Shown here: positions 1 through 6,115 of the stretch, in pieces
Numbering within the stretch: position 1 is the first letter of the stretch
How the letters are laid out: each line of letters starts with the position of its first letter
Source: an uncultured Clostridia bacterium
GTDB lineage: Bacteria > Bacillota > Clostridia > Christensenellales > Aristaeellaceae
Direction of reading: 5' to 3'
DNA: 10,459 nucleotides
NCBI GenBank assembly: GCA_934631025.1
Contig: CAKTXR010000075.1
Span: forward strand, 1-10,459
Position numbers and translations under genes: made by a program
Notes under the pieces: model-generated
What the model was told of the DNA's origin: nothing
Seen by the model: only the letters and a program-made list of their open reading frames with translations
Databases searched by the model: none

Positions 1-9
1 ACATTGACT

Positions 10-38
10 ATTATACTCACCTCAACCCCTTTTGTCAA
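10..38 (-). promoter_or_regulatory. Perfect-consensus sigma-A promoter firing leftward out of the window
   Basis: Reading the minus strand, TTGACA (38-33) and TATAAT (15-10) are separated by exactly 17 bp, so both hexamers match the housekeeping consensus. The DNA upstream of the -35 is A-rich, including a run of seven A, which could act as an UP element. Transcription would start near base 3, so the gene it serves lies outside the window to the left. ATTGAC at 3-8 and GTCAAT at 34-39 form an inverted repeat spanning the promoter, possibly an operator. Seen directly: the boxes and spacing. Inferred: use as a promoter. Confidence 0.75.
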
Positions 39-452
39 TACCTTTTTTTGTCTTCTTCAAATTGAGTTCCTTCCTATTGTATATGTCTATTTTTTGCATT
101 TTTCAGCTTGTAAAGAGATGGTAAAGCAGTCAGCTTTCCCTCTCTTTTTCGCGGTTTTCCATAGCTAGACGGCGGTCAGGCTCCCGTGAATTAACACGCA
201 GTTTACACTGCAATTCTCTTCCTGCATCGGCCAGTTTGAGTGTTGCCGCACCGTATTTTATGGGCAGTTTCTACCTATTATATAGAGTCCTTTTTCAAGT
301 GCATCGTTCGGAGTTGTATGCCTTTCAGGCCCGCAGCCGTCATTGAATGTTCGTGTTTTGAGTGAGACGGTCGTCGTCATTACAGACGGCGCGACGCAGA
401 ATATCCCCGCGCGGAGCCGCAAAAGGAATTGCCGCGAAGTGGAAAAGCGCAT
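39..452. other. Non-coding stretch, no gene recognised
   Basis: The first 130 bases are AT-rich and read as the upstream region of the leftward promoter at 10-38. The remainder returns to the GC-rich composition of the window but holds no open frame with a ribosome site or a recognisable protein. A small hairpin (GCAGT/ACTGC, 198-211) and an isolated TATAAT on the minus strand (282-277) without a matching -35 are present. I looked for tRNA, tmRNA, RNase P RNA and SRP RNA landmarks and saw none. It may be plain intergenic DNA or a decayed gene. Confidence 0.5.
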
Positions 453-487
453 AAAAAATCCCGTCCGGCAGATACGCTAGGCGGGAT
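453..487 (-). terminator. Rho-independent terminator of the GH127-CE7 unit
   Basis: On the minus strand, ATCCCGCC pairs with GG-A-CGGGAT (8 bp with one bulged A) and is followed directly by six T. It begins about 10 nt after the stop codon of the acetylxylan esterase gene, which is the usual place for an intrinsic terminator. It closes the leftward unit that starts at the promoter at 3815-3843. Confidence 0.8.
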
Positions 488-496
488 GCTGAACCA

Positions 497-1462
497 TTAG
501 TCGGCGAGGAAGAAACTCATGCACAGATCGTCGGACTCAGGATACCCTTCATGGGCGAAATCGGGATAGATCACAACACTCTTCTTCGCGGTAATTTTGT
601 TGTAGACGGCGAACTGCGTGGAGGGCGGGCAGATGTTGTCCATCAGGCCGGTGAACATCTTCACCTCGGCGCGGATGCGATGCGCCAGGTGCTGATTGTC
701 GATATAGCCCAGCTTGGTGAAATACTCCGTCTCATGCTCATGCCGCGGATCGGTGTAGCGGAAGAACTCGCGCAGCTCAGAATAGGCGTGGATATCCAGA
801 TCCATCTCCCACACGCGGCGATAATCGCAGAGGAAGGGCATCATGGGCGCGGCGCGGAAGAGCTTCGGGGTCAGCGCGGCGCAGGCCAGCGTCAGGCCGC
901 CGCCCTGAGAGCCGCCGGTCGCGCACACGCGCGTCTCGTCCACGTCGTCCATGGCCATGACAATGCGCGCCAGCTGCGCTGTGTCCAGAAAGACATTGCG
1001 GAAATACAATTTGTCCGGATCGGGATCAGCCAGGCCGCGGATGATCTGGCCGTGCAGCGTATTGCCGCGCACCGGCACGATGTCCTCCGACTTGCCCGCC
1101 TGGCCGCGGCAGTCCAGATTGACCGCCACAAAACCAGCCGCCACCCAGCGCAGCAGCCCGCTGAACGAGCCGCCCGAGCCGGAATAGCCATGGAAAATGC
1201 ACACGGCGGGACGCTTTACGCCCGCCTGCCTTTTCGGGCGTGCCAGACGGCCGTGGATGCGTGCGCCGCCCACGCCGGTGAAATACAGTTCAAAGCACTC
1301 CGCGCCGGGAATCTGGAAATCGGCGGGAATCAGCTCGCAGTCCGTGCCCAGCGCTTCCATTTCAGCGATGGCGCGATCCCAGTATTCCTCCATATCGGCG
1401 GGACGTTCGTTGAGACCCTCAAATTTGTACAGTTCCTTCAGGGGCATGTCGATCATTGGCAT
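497..1462 (-). CDS. Acetylxylan esterase / cephalosporin-C deacetylase (AXE1, CE7 family)
   Basis: This 321-residue alpha/beta hydrolase removes acetyl groups from short acetylated xylo-oligosaccharides and other small acetyl esters. All three CE7 signatures are visible: RGQ at 119-121, GGSQG at 183-187 with nucleophile Ser185, and HE at 304-305 with catalytic His304. Asp275 in GLMD is the expected triad acid. Length and motif spacing agree with the known family, about 320 residues. There is no signal peptide, as is usual for CE7 enzymes acting on imported oligomers in the cytoplasm. The first ATG is preferred because AGGAG lies 10 nt upstream, inside the end of the preceding gene. That gene, a GH127-like arabinosidase, ends only 6 nt before this start, so the two are almost certainly co-transcribed and possibly translationally coupled. 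Substrate preference (xylan acetate or another ester) cannot be read from sequence. Confidence 0.93.
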   Translation of the reverse strand: MPMIDMPLKELYKFEGLNERPADMEEYWDRAIAEMEALGTDCELIPADFQIPGAECFELYFTGVGGARIHGRLARPKRQAGVKRPAVCIFHGYSGSGGSFSGLLRWVAAGFVAVNLDCRGQAGKSEDIVPVRGNTLHGQIIRGLADPDPDKLYFRNVFLDTAQLARIVMAMDDVDETRVCATGGSQGGGLTLACAALTPKLFRAAPMMPFLCDYRRVWEMDLDIHAYSELREFFRYTDPRHEHETEYFTKLGYIDNQHLAHRIRAEVKMFTGLMDNICPPSTQFAVYNKITAKKSVVIYPDFAHEGYPESDDLCMSFFLAD

Positions 1463-1468
1463 GTCAAA

Positions 1469-3517
1469 TCAACTCCTGTTCGTTTTATCGTCCGATGCGA
1501 TCTTCTTAATGTGCGTCTCCGTCTGCTGCGCGGTCTTATCCGCATCCGCGAGCCGGTTCGGATCGACGCCGAGATCCTGTTTGAGCGCGGCATACGGAAA
1601 CTGCGCGATGCGCAAAACCGTATCGCCATAGGGCACGAGACACAATGCGCGCGTATAGCTCTTCTCGAGCAACGGCTCAACCGGCGTGGGCGCGCAGTTT
1701 GCACCGCGTTTTTTCCATTCGGGCAGTTCAACCGCCTGCGCGGCGACCGCCGGCCCGCTCCCCTTGCCGAAGCACCTTTCGCGCTTGGCCGGCATCGTTT
1801 CGAGCTTTCCGTCCGCGACGAGCGCAAAATTCCACGGCGCTTTCGGCCTTACCTCATAGTCAGGCGCGTCGGGATCCTCGCGAATGCACTTCTCTTCCGC
1901 GCGGATCGGCATGGCCATGAGCAGCGGCCCGTATTCGACGGCGGCGCTGCGGCGGCTCCAGCGCGTCACGCGCGCTTCCATCGGGAAAACCAGCGTCACC
2001 TGATCCCCGCTCTGCCAGACGCGATTGATCTCGAGATAATCGCCCTTTATGCCGCCTTCGTACTCTTCGTCGTTGACGAGCGCGCCCAGAACGCCGTTCG
2101 TCCAGGCAGGCACGCGCACGCGAATGGGGAATTTTTTCGGCTGCGCAGTCGAAACGCTGATTTTCACCGTGCGCTCGAAGGGATAGCACGTCTCCACATC
2201 GATGCGCACAGGAACGTTTCCCGAGAGGAACGCCACCGTGCAGGGGGCGAAACTCATGCAGTAGAAGCCCTCATCGCGCGTGGCGTACCACAGCGAGGCG
2301 GCGTATTTCGGCCAGGCCTGATGCATATTGGCGGTGCAGCAGCCGTAGTTCGGCTCCAGCCCGAATATGTTGGAATCGTCGGCGTTGTTATACCAGGGAC
2401 GCTTCTCGACGGTGCAGCTGATCTGGTTGACCTGCTGATCGTACTGATGCGCCATCATGTCGGCCGAAATGGCGGCGGGCAGCGCGTTGAAGGCCAACTT
2501 TTCCAATATATCGCCCGCACCCGACCAGTCCGCGCCGGTGATGGGCAGCAGCTCGCAGGTATACATCATTTCCGCAACGGCGCACAGCTCGGTTCCCTGC
2601 GTGGGCGCGTTGCCGCTCAGGTGCTCGTCGCCGTTGAACATACCGCTGGCCACGCCGTGATAGCGCATAAGCCGGTCGTAGCCCACGGCGAACGCTTCCC
2701 GATCGCGCGCGCTGTCGGTGAACTGGCTCATGATCGCGCCGGCGCGCAGACCCATCGCCGTGTTGACGACGTGCGAGAGGTGATACTGCGTGGCGTAGTA
2801 GGGGCGATCCTGCCCGGAAAGCGGCGAGTTTTCCTTCGCCAGCCCCGCCTTCAGCTCTTCCCATGGCAGCATCTCGCTCAGGGAGCGCGTGTACGGAAAG
2901 GCGTGGAAATGCGCCGTCCAGTCGAGCGTCTGCGCACGCAGCCGCTTCATCAGCGAGAGCAGGAATTTCGAGCCGGTGAGGTTATACAGCCACACGACCG
3001 ATTCGATATTCTCCGCGCCGCGCGGCACCGCCCAGTCTTTAAGCGGCTTCTCGTCGAGCATTCTGTACTGATACTTAAAATACCTGAACATGAACTCGGG
3101 CACGCGCTCGTCCGCCGTGGCGGTGTAATACTGGATGAGCGCCTTGAGCATCACCATGCGCGGCCACCAGTCCTCGTTGTCCGCGGGGCCGAAGAAGCCG
3201 TCCTCGCGCTGGCTGGCGAGTGTCCATTCGATGTAGCGCTCAGCTTTTTTCTTCAGCTGTTCGTCGCCCAGTATCCACGCCAGCGGAATCAGACCGTCCA
3301 GATAGTAGGGCGCGCGCTCCCAGCCGTCGCCCGCGCCGCCGCGCCAGGCGCTGTCCCTGACGCTCGGCCAGAAATCGTCCAGCCGCCCCGTCAGGCCGCC
3401 CGCAGCCGTTTCAAGCTGCTCCTTCAGCCACTGCCGCGGCCTGATCGCGCCCAGCGGCAGCGCGGCCAGCTCGTTGCGAGCCAGCGGCGCGCGGTTGAAA
3501 ATCGTCTTGTTGATCAT
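1469..3517 (-). CDS. GH127-type (DUF1680) beta-L-arabinofuranosidase-like glycoside hydrolase
   Basis: The 682-residue protein has the alpha-barrel plus beta-sandwich organisation of the DUF1680/GH127 group, retaining enzymes that release beta-L-arabinofuranose using a zinc-bound cysteine nucleophile. The zinc and catalytic set is visible: Glu310-Leu-Cys312 and Cys393-Cys394 (in YGCCTANMHQ), matching the E-x-C and CC pattern of Bifidobacterium HypBA1, with Cys393 the expected nucleophile. Glu298 in GDEHLSG is the likely acid/base, but it sits 12 residues before Glu310, closer than the 16 I recall for HypBA1. No signal peptide is seen, so it should act inside the cell. The start is set at 3517: GAGGA lies 9 nt upstream and the protein there begins MINKTIFNRAPL, family-like, whereas the ATG 33 nt upstream has no good RBS. 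The C-terminal 30 or so residues (from about 652) are charged and low in complexity. Substrate is uncertain, since related families (GH146 and others) share this fold. Confidence 0.85.
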   Translation of the reverse strand: MINKTIFNRAPLARNELAALPLGAIRPRQWLKEQLETAAGGLTGRLDDFWPSVRDSAWRGGAGDGWERAPYYLDGLIPLAWILGDEQLKKKAERYIEWTLASQREDGFFGPADNEDWWPRMVMLKALIQYYTATADERVPEFMFRYFKYQYRMLDEKPLKDWAVPRGAENIESVVWLYNLTGSKFLLSLMKRLRAQTLDWTAHFHAFPYTRSLSEMLPWEELKAGLAKENSPLSGQDRPYYATQYHLSHVVNTAMGLRAGAIMSQFTDSARDREAFAVGYDRLMRYHGVASGMFNGDEHLSGNAPTQGTELCAVAEMMYTCELLPITGADWSGAGDILEKLAFNALPAAISADMMAHQYDQQVNQISCTVEKRPWYNNADDSNIFGLEPNYGCCTANMHQAWPKYAASLWYATRDEGFYCMSFAPCTVAFLSGNVPVRIDVETCYPFERTVKISVSTAQPKKFPIRVRVPAWTNGVLGALVNDEEYEGGIKGDYLEINRVWQSGDQVTLVFPMEARVTRWSRRSAAVEYGPLLMAMPIRAEEKCIREDPDAPDYEVRPKAPWNFALVADGKLETMPAKRERCFGKGSGPAVAAQAVELPEWKKRGANCAPTPVEPLLEKSYTRALCLVPYGDTVLRIAQFPYAALKQDLGVDPNRLADADKTAQQTETHIKKIASDDKTNRS

Positions 3518-3657
3518 GCCTTTTTGTCCTCTCTGCACCGCAAGCGCCATGCGCTCTCTTCATGCGGCGCGTCGGTCGTTATGATCGCCGTCATGCCACA
3601 AATCGCTGCGAAGGCCGGAGCGCATCCGCAGATCCGCGCGTTCCGGCAGATTTCCAC
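3514..3657 (-). CDS. Possible 47-residue small protein or leader peptide overlapping the GH127 start
   Basis: A GTG-started frame of 47 codons has GGAGG (3668-3664) exactly 6 nt before the GTG, a near-optimal ribosome site. Its TGA overlaps the GH127 ATG as ATGA, a standard translational-coupling arrangement. The in-frame codon just upstream of the GTG is a stop, so the frame starts where the ribosome site predicts. The product has five cysteines (4, 10, 12, 20, 41), a hydrophobic run at about 9-26 and a charged C-terminal part. I recognise no family. It could be a small membrane peptide, a leader ORF that controls entry into GH127, or chance in GC-rich DNA. The downstream gene also has its own GAGGA site, so coupling is not required. 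Confidence 0.35.
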   Translation of the reverse strand: MEICRNARICGCAPAFAAICGMTAIITTDAPHEESAWRLRCREDKKA

Positions 3658-3730
3658 TCAATGCCTCCAAAGTGCAAAAATGTCAGAAAATACCGCGCAC
3701 GAAACTCCCGCGCACTCCGGAACAGGTCTT

Positions 3731-3791
3731 AAAAAGGGAAATGGGCTGCGGGCGTTTCAATGTTCTTCCCGGCACGTTCCAGTTCGCCCGC
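3731..3791 (-). promoter_or_regulatory. Possible alternative hairpins in the GH127 leader
   Basis: About 17 nt into the predicted transcript, GCGGGCG (3791-3785) can pair perfectly with CGCCCGC (3754-3748). A GGGAA (3770-3766) inside that loop can instead pair with TTCCC (3740-3736), which is followed by five T (3735-3731). The two pairings interleave, the topology of an attenuator. The second stem has only 5 bp with a 25-nt loop, so it would be a weak terminator. This is a reading of complementarity only, with no known leader family recognised. Confidence 0.25.
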
Positions 3792-3814
3792 TTTATCCTA
3801 TCCCGCCTTGATCT

Positions 3815-3843
3815 ATTATAGCAAACCCCGAATACTGTGTCAA
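3815..3843 (-). promoter_or_regulatory. Consensus extended -10 promoter of the GH127-CE7 unit
   Basis: On the minus strand TTGACA (3843-3838) and TATAAT (3820-3815) are 17 bp apart, with TGC directly before the -10 (extended -10). All elements are consensus. Transcription would start near 3808, leaving a leader of about 290 nt before the GH127 ATG, or about 150 nt before the small ORF at 3657. It is divergent from the gltX promoter, with 57 bp between the two -35 boxes. Such a strong core promoter suggests control by repression or in the leader rather than by activation. Confidence 0.85.
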
Positions 3844-3900
3844 GAAAATGACGGCGGCGCAATAAAAAACTGCATCCTCCGGCGGCGCGCGCGAATGTTC

Positions 3901-3929
3901 TTGTCAGGCGGCGAAAAGTGTGCTAAAAT
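3901..3929 (+). promoter_or_regulatory. Extended -10 promoter of gltX
   Basis: TTGTCA (3901-3906), a 17-bp spacer and TAAAAT (3924-3929) preceded by TGC form a strong housekeeping promoter. The start would be near 3936, giving a leader of only about 35 nt. That is too short for a T-box, so tRNA-sensing control of this synthetase gene is unlikely from this promoter. Confidence 0.85.
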
Positions 3930-3970
3930 AAGACAGCATGAATCTTTGAAGCATAAGGAGAGACGATATA

Positions 3971-5464
3971 ATGCAGGTTCGCACACGTTTCGCGCCCAGC
4001 CCGACCGGCTATATGCACCTGGGCAATCTGCGCACGGCGCTTTACACCTATCTCTACGCCCGCCGCACGGGCGGCAAGTTCATCCTCCGCATCGAGGACA
4101 CCGACCAGGGCCGCGAGGTCAAGGGCGCGGTGGACGTCATCTACAAATCACTTAAGACCGCCGGCCTCGAGCACGACGAAGGCCCCGACGTGGGCGGCCC
4201 CTGCGCGCCCTACGTTCAGAGCGAGCGCCGCGGAATGTATCTGCCCTACGCCAAACAACTCGTCGAGAGCGGCCACGCCTATTACTGCTTCTGCACCGAG
4301 GAGCGGCTCGAGCAGGCGCGCGCCGAAGCCGAGAAGAAGGGCGAAACCTTCAAGTATGACAAGCACTGCCTGCACCTGAGCAGGGAAGAGGTGCAGCGCC
4401 GTCTGGACGCGGGCGAGCCGTACGTCATCCGCCAGAACATCCCCACCGAGGGCAAGGCGAGCTTTGACGACGTGATCTACGGCCATGTCGAGGTGGACTG
4501 CTCCACGCTGGACGACAACGTGCTGATCAAAGCCGACGGCCTGCCCACCTATAACTTCGCCAACGTCATCGACGACCACACCATGGGCATCACGCACGTC
4601 ATGCGCGGCAACGAGTATCTCTCCTCCGCGCCGAAATACAACCTGCTCTACGAGGCCTTCGGCTGGACGCCGCCCACCTATGTCCATCTCACGCCGGTCA
4701 TGTGCCGCGACATTCAGAAGGACAAGGACGGCAATCCCGTGCTGGACGAGAACGGTCAGACGATCGAAATCACGCGCAAGATGTCCAAGCGCAAGGGCGA
4801 TCCGTCGTTCGAGGATCTGCTCGCTCAGGGCTATCTGGTGGACGCGGTGATCAACTACATGGTGCTGCTGGGCTGGAGCCCCCGCGGCGAGCGCGAGTTC
4901 TACACGCTGGACGAGCTGAAGCAGGCGTTCGATCTGGAAGGTCTGAGCAAATCGCCCGCGATCTTCGACATCGCCAAGCTGAACTGGTTCAACGGCGAGT
5001 ACATCCGCAAGCTCACGCCCGAAGCCTTCCTCGAAGCCGCCATGCCGTGGTTCGAGAAGGCGATCGACGTGAAGAAGTTCGATGTGAAGCGCCTTGCGGA
5101 GCTTTTGCAGAATCGCGTCGAGGTGCTCAATCAGATTCCCGAGATGATCGATTTCTTCGCCGAGCGTCCGGCGTTCGATCCCGAGCTGTACACCAACAAG
5201 AAGATGAAAACCAATCCGGACGTGGCGGCGCAGGCGCTCAAAATGGTCAAGCCCGTGCTGGAAGCGATTCCGGAAGCCGAGTGGACGGAAGCAAATCTGC
5301 ACGACCGCGTCATGGCGGCGATTGCCGAAGCCGGCATGAAGAACGGTCAGGTGCTCTGGCCACTGCGCATCGTGCTCTCCGGCAAATCCAGCACCCCCGG
5401 CGGCGCGTTCGAAATCGCCTATCTCCTCGGCAAGGAAGAAACCCTTCGCCGTCTGGCAAACTGA
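3971..5464 (+). CDS. gltX: Glutamyl-tRNA synthetase (class I)
   Basis: The enzyme charges tRNA with glutamate in the cytoplasm. At 497 residues it has the normal length. The N-terminal Rossmann domain shows APSPTGYMHLGN with the HIGH-type motif at 16-19, and the ATP-binding KMSKR loop is at 270-274. A zinc site in the acceptor-binding insert is complete: Cys106-x-Cys108, then Cys133-x-His135 after 24 residues, as in E. coli GluRS. An insert of about 20 residues (roughly 248-267, rich in D, N and G) precedes KMSKR, and KMSKRKGDPSFEDLL after it resembles the clostridial form. The C-terminal helical anticodon-binding domain follows. AAGGAG about 10 nt upstream fixes the ATG. It stands alone, flanked by leftward sugar-hydrolase genes. 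Whether it is discriminating or also charges tRNA-Gln cannot be told from the sequence. Confidence 0.97.
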   Translation: MQVRTRFAPSPTGYMHLGNLRTALYTYLYARRTGGKFILRIEDTDQGREVKGAVDVIYKSLKTAGLEHDEGPDVGGPCAPYVQSERRGMYLPYAKQLVESGHAYYCFCTEERLEQARAEAEKKGETFKYDKHCLHLSREEVQRRLDAGEPYVIRQNIPTEGKASFDDVIYGHVEVDCSTLDDNVLIKADGLPTYNFANVIDDHTMGITHVMRGNEYLSSAPKYNLLYEAFGWTPPTYVHLTPVMCRDIQKDKDGNPVLDENGQTIEITRKMSKRKGDPSFEDLLAQGYLVDAVINYMVLLGWSPRGEREFYTLDELKQAFDLEGLSKSPAIFDIAKLNWFNGEYIRKLTPEAFLEAAMPWFEKAIDVKKFDVKRLAELLQNRVEVLNQIPEMIDFFAERPAFDPELYTNKKMKTNPDVAAQALKMVKPVLEAIPEAEWTEANLHDRVMAAIAEAGMKNGQVLWPLRIVLSGKSSTPGGAFEIAYLLGKEETLRRLAN

Positions 5465-5598
5465 GTTTGCATCCGCACCGCTTCGCGCACGGCGGGCAGT
5501 GCCCGCTGACACACTGCTTCGCGCGTTACAACCCGACTCCGCGCCTAGGGGCGGCTCGAGTCTGGACGTTCGCGCGCGTTGATATGATCTCTATACAA
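5465..5598. other. Non-coding DNA after gltX with small hairpin and partial repeat
   Basis: A short hairpin GCGGGC-AGT-GCCCGC (5492-5506) lies 28 nt after the gltX stop but has no T-run, so it is a poor terminator. AACCCGACTCCG at 5530-5541 recurs at 5679-5690, and GCTTCGCGC occurs three times between 5480 and 5680. The region therefore looks like the left part of a duplicated block that includes the twin hairpins that follow. Confidence 0.5.
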
Positions 5599-5641
5599 CC
5601 CGACCTGACCGGCCATAAATTGGAGCCGGTCAGGTCTTTCC
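5599..5641. repeat. Hairpin repeat, copy 1
   Basis: A perfect 12-bp inverted repeat, GACCTGACCGGC (5602-5613) and GCCGGTCAGGTC (5625-5636), encloses an 11-nt loop and is followed by TTTCC. The 43-nt unit is repeated without a mismatch 118 bp downstream. It may serve as a weak terminator for gltX, since the stem is strong but the T-run short, or it may be a dispersed intergenic palindrome. Nothing in it codes for protein. Confidence 0.8.
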
Positions 5642-5716
5642 GTGCCGCAGTGCGGCTTCCTCTCCGCTTCGCGCCCGCAACCCGACTCCGTGCGTATAGA
5701 TAACATCTATATACAG

Positions 5717-5759
5717 CCCGACCTGACCGGCCATAAATTGGAGCCGGTCAGGTCTTTCC
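5717..5759. repeat. Hairpin repeat, copy 2
   Basis: Identical over 43 nt to copy 1, with arms at 5720-5731 and 5743-5754 and the same 11-nt loop. Similar flanking words (CTTCGCGC, AACCCGACTCCG, TCTATATACA) show that more than the hairpin was duplicated. The left flanks differ in length by about 31 bp, as if one copy had lost or gained a segment. Perfect conservation of stem and loop against diverged flanks suggests recent duplication or selection on the hairpin. Confidence 0.8.
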
Positions 5760-6061
5760 TTGTACCAGAGTGACGGCGGGACGTATGAACAACGATTCGG
5801 CCATGCGACTTATTGCAATGATTGATTTGGGGATCCCTCAAGCGCATAGCCGACTGCGCAATCAAACATGAAAAGTAGGACGGCCAGCCATCACGTCAAC
5901 AGCCCTTCAAACGAACATTTCAGCGCTGATGCTGCGCCGTTTCCAGCGCATAAAGCTGCATAATATTCAATTCGGGTGCAATAATTACACGCTCGACAGG
6001 CGCAGAGAATAAACACACCCTCATCGAAATTACCGCCGGAAATCATTGCCATTTTCAAAAG
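5760..6061. other. Intergenic DNA, no gene recognised
   Basis: This stretch is less GC-rich than the genes and lies between the twin hairpin repeat and the terminator of the GH5-like gene. The only ATG-started frame of note is 28 codons (5785-5871) without a clear ribosome site. No tRNA, promoter with both boxes, or transposase remnant was recognised. Confidence 0.5.
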
Positions 6062-6100
6062 CGCGCGGCGCTCGAATCGTTGTGATCCGAGCGCCGCGTG
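6062..6100 (-). terminator. Terminator of the GH5-like gene
   Basis: An 11-bp perfect stem, CGCGGCGCTCG (6064-6074) and CGAGCGCCGCG (6088-6098), begins about 17 nt beyond the GH5-like stop codon on the minus strand and is followed there by TTTTG. The plus strand also has TTTT after the stem (6101-6104), so it could stop transcription in both directions. Confidence 0.75.
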
Positions 6101-6115
6101 TTTTATGAACCTCGT

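Noticed and set aside
277..282. Minus-strand TATAAT as a second leftward promoter
   Set aside because: No acceptable -35 at 16-18 bp upstream.
258..452. Minus-strand 64-codon frame
   Set aside because: It begins inside the T-run of the esterase terminator, has no ribosome site and resembles no family known to me.
551..3811. Plus-strand open frame of 1086 codons lying antisense to the esterase and GH127 genes
   Set aside because: It mirrors two well-supported genes, is rich in Arg, Ala, His and Val as expected from the complement of GC-biased codons, has no ribosome site, and shows no recognisable domain.
3844..3874. AAAAAACTGCA and GAAAATGACGGC near the GH127 promoter as further AraC half-sites
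   Set aside because: Spacing is 18 rather than 21 bp, orientation relative to the promoter is opposite, and that promoter already has a perfect -35.
3901..3970. T-box leader for gltX
   Set aside because: The leader from the clear promoter is only about 35 nt, with no room for a specifier stem or antiterminator.
4148..5512. Minus-strand open frame of 454 codons antisense to gltX
   Set aside because: gltX has complete catalytic motifs on the other strand; this frame has only mirror composition.
5599..5759. Possible CRISPR array
   Set aside because: Only two repeats, each a long perfect hairpin, separated by 75 bp of DNA that itself shares words with the left flank; no cas genes.
5785..5871. 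28-codon ATG frame in the gap after the hairpin repeats
   Set aside because: No good ribosome site or promoter and no recognisable sequence.
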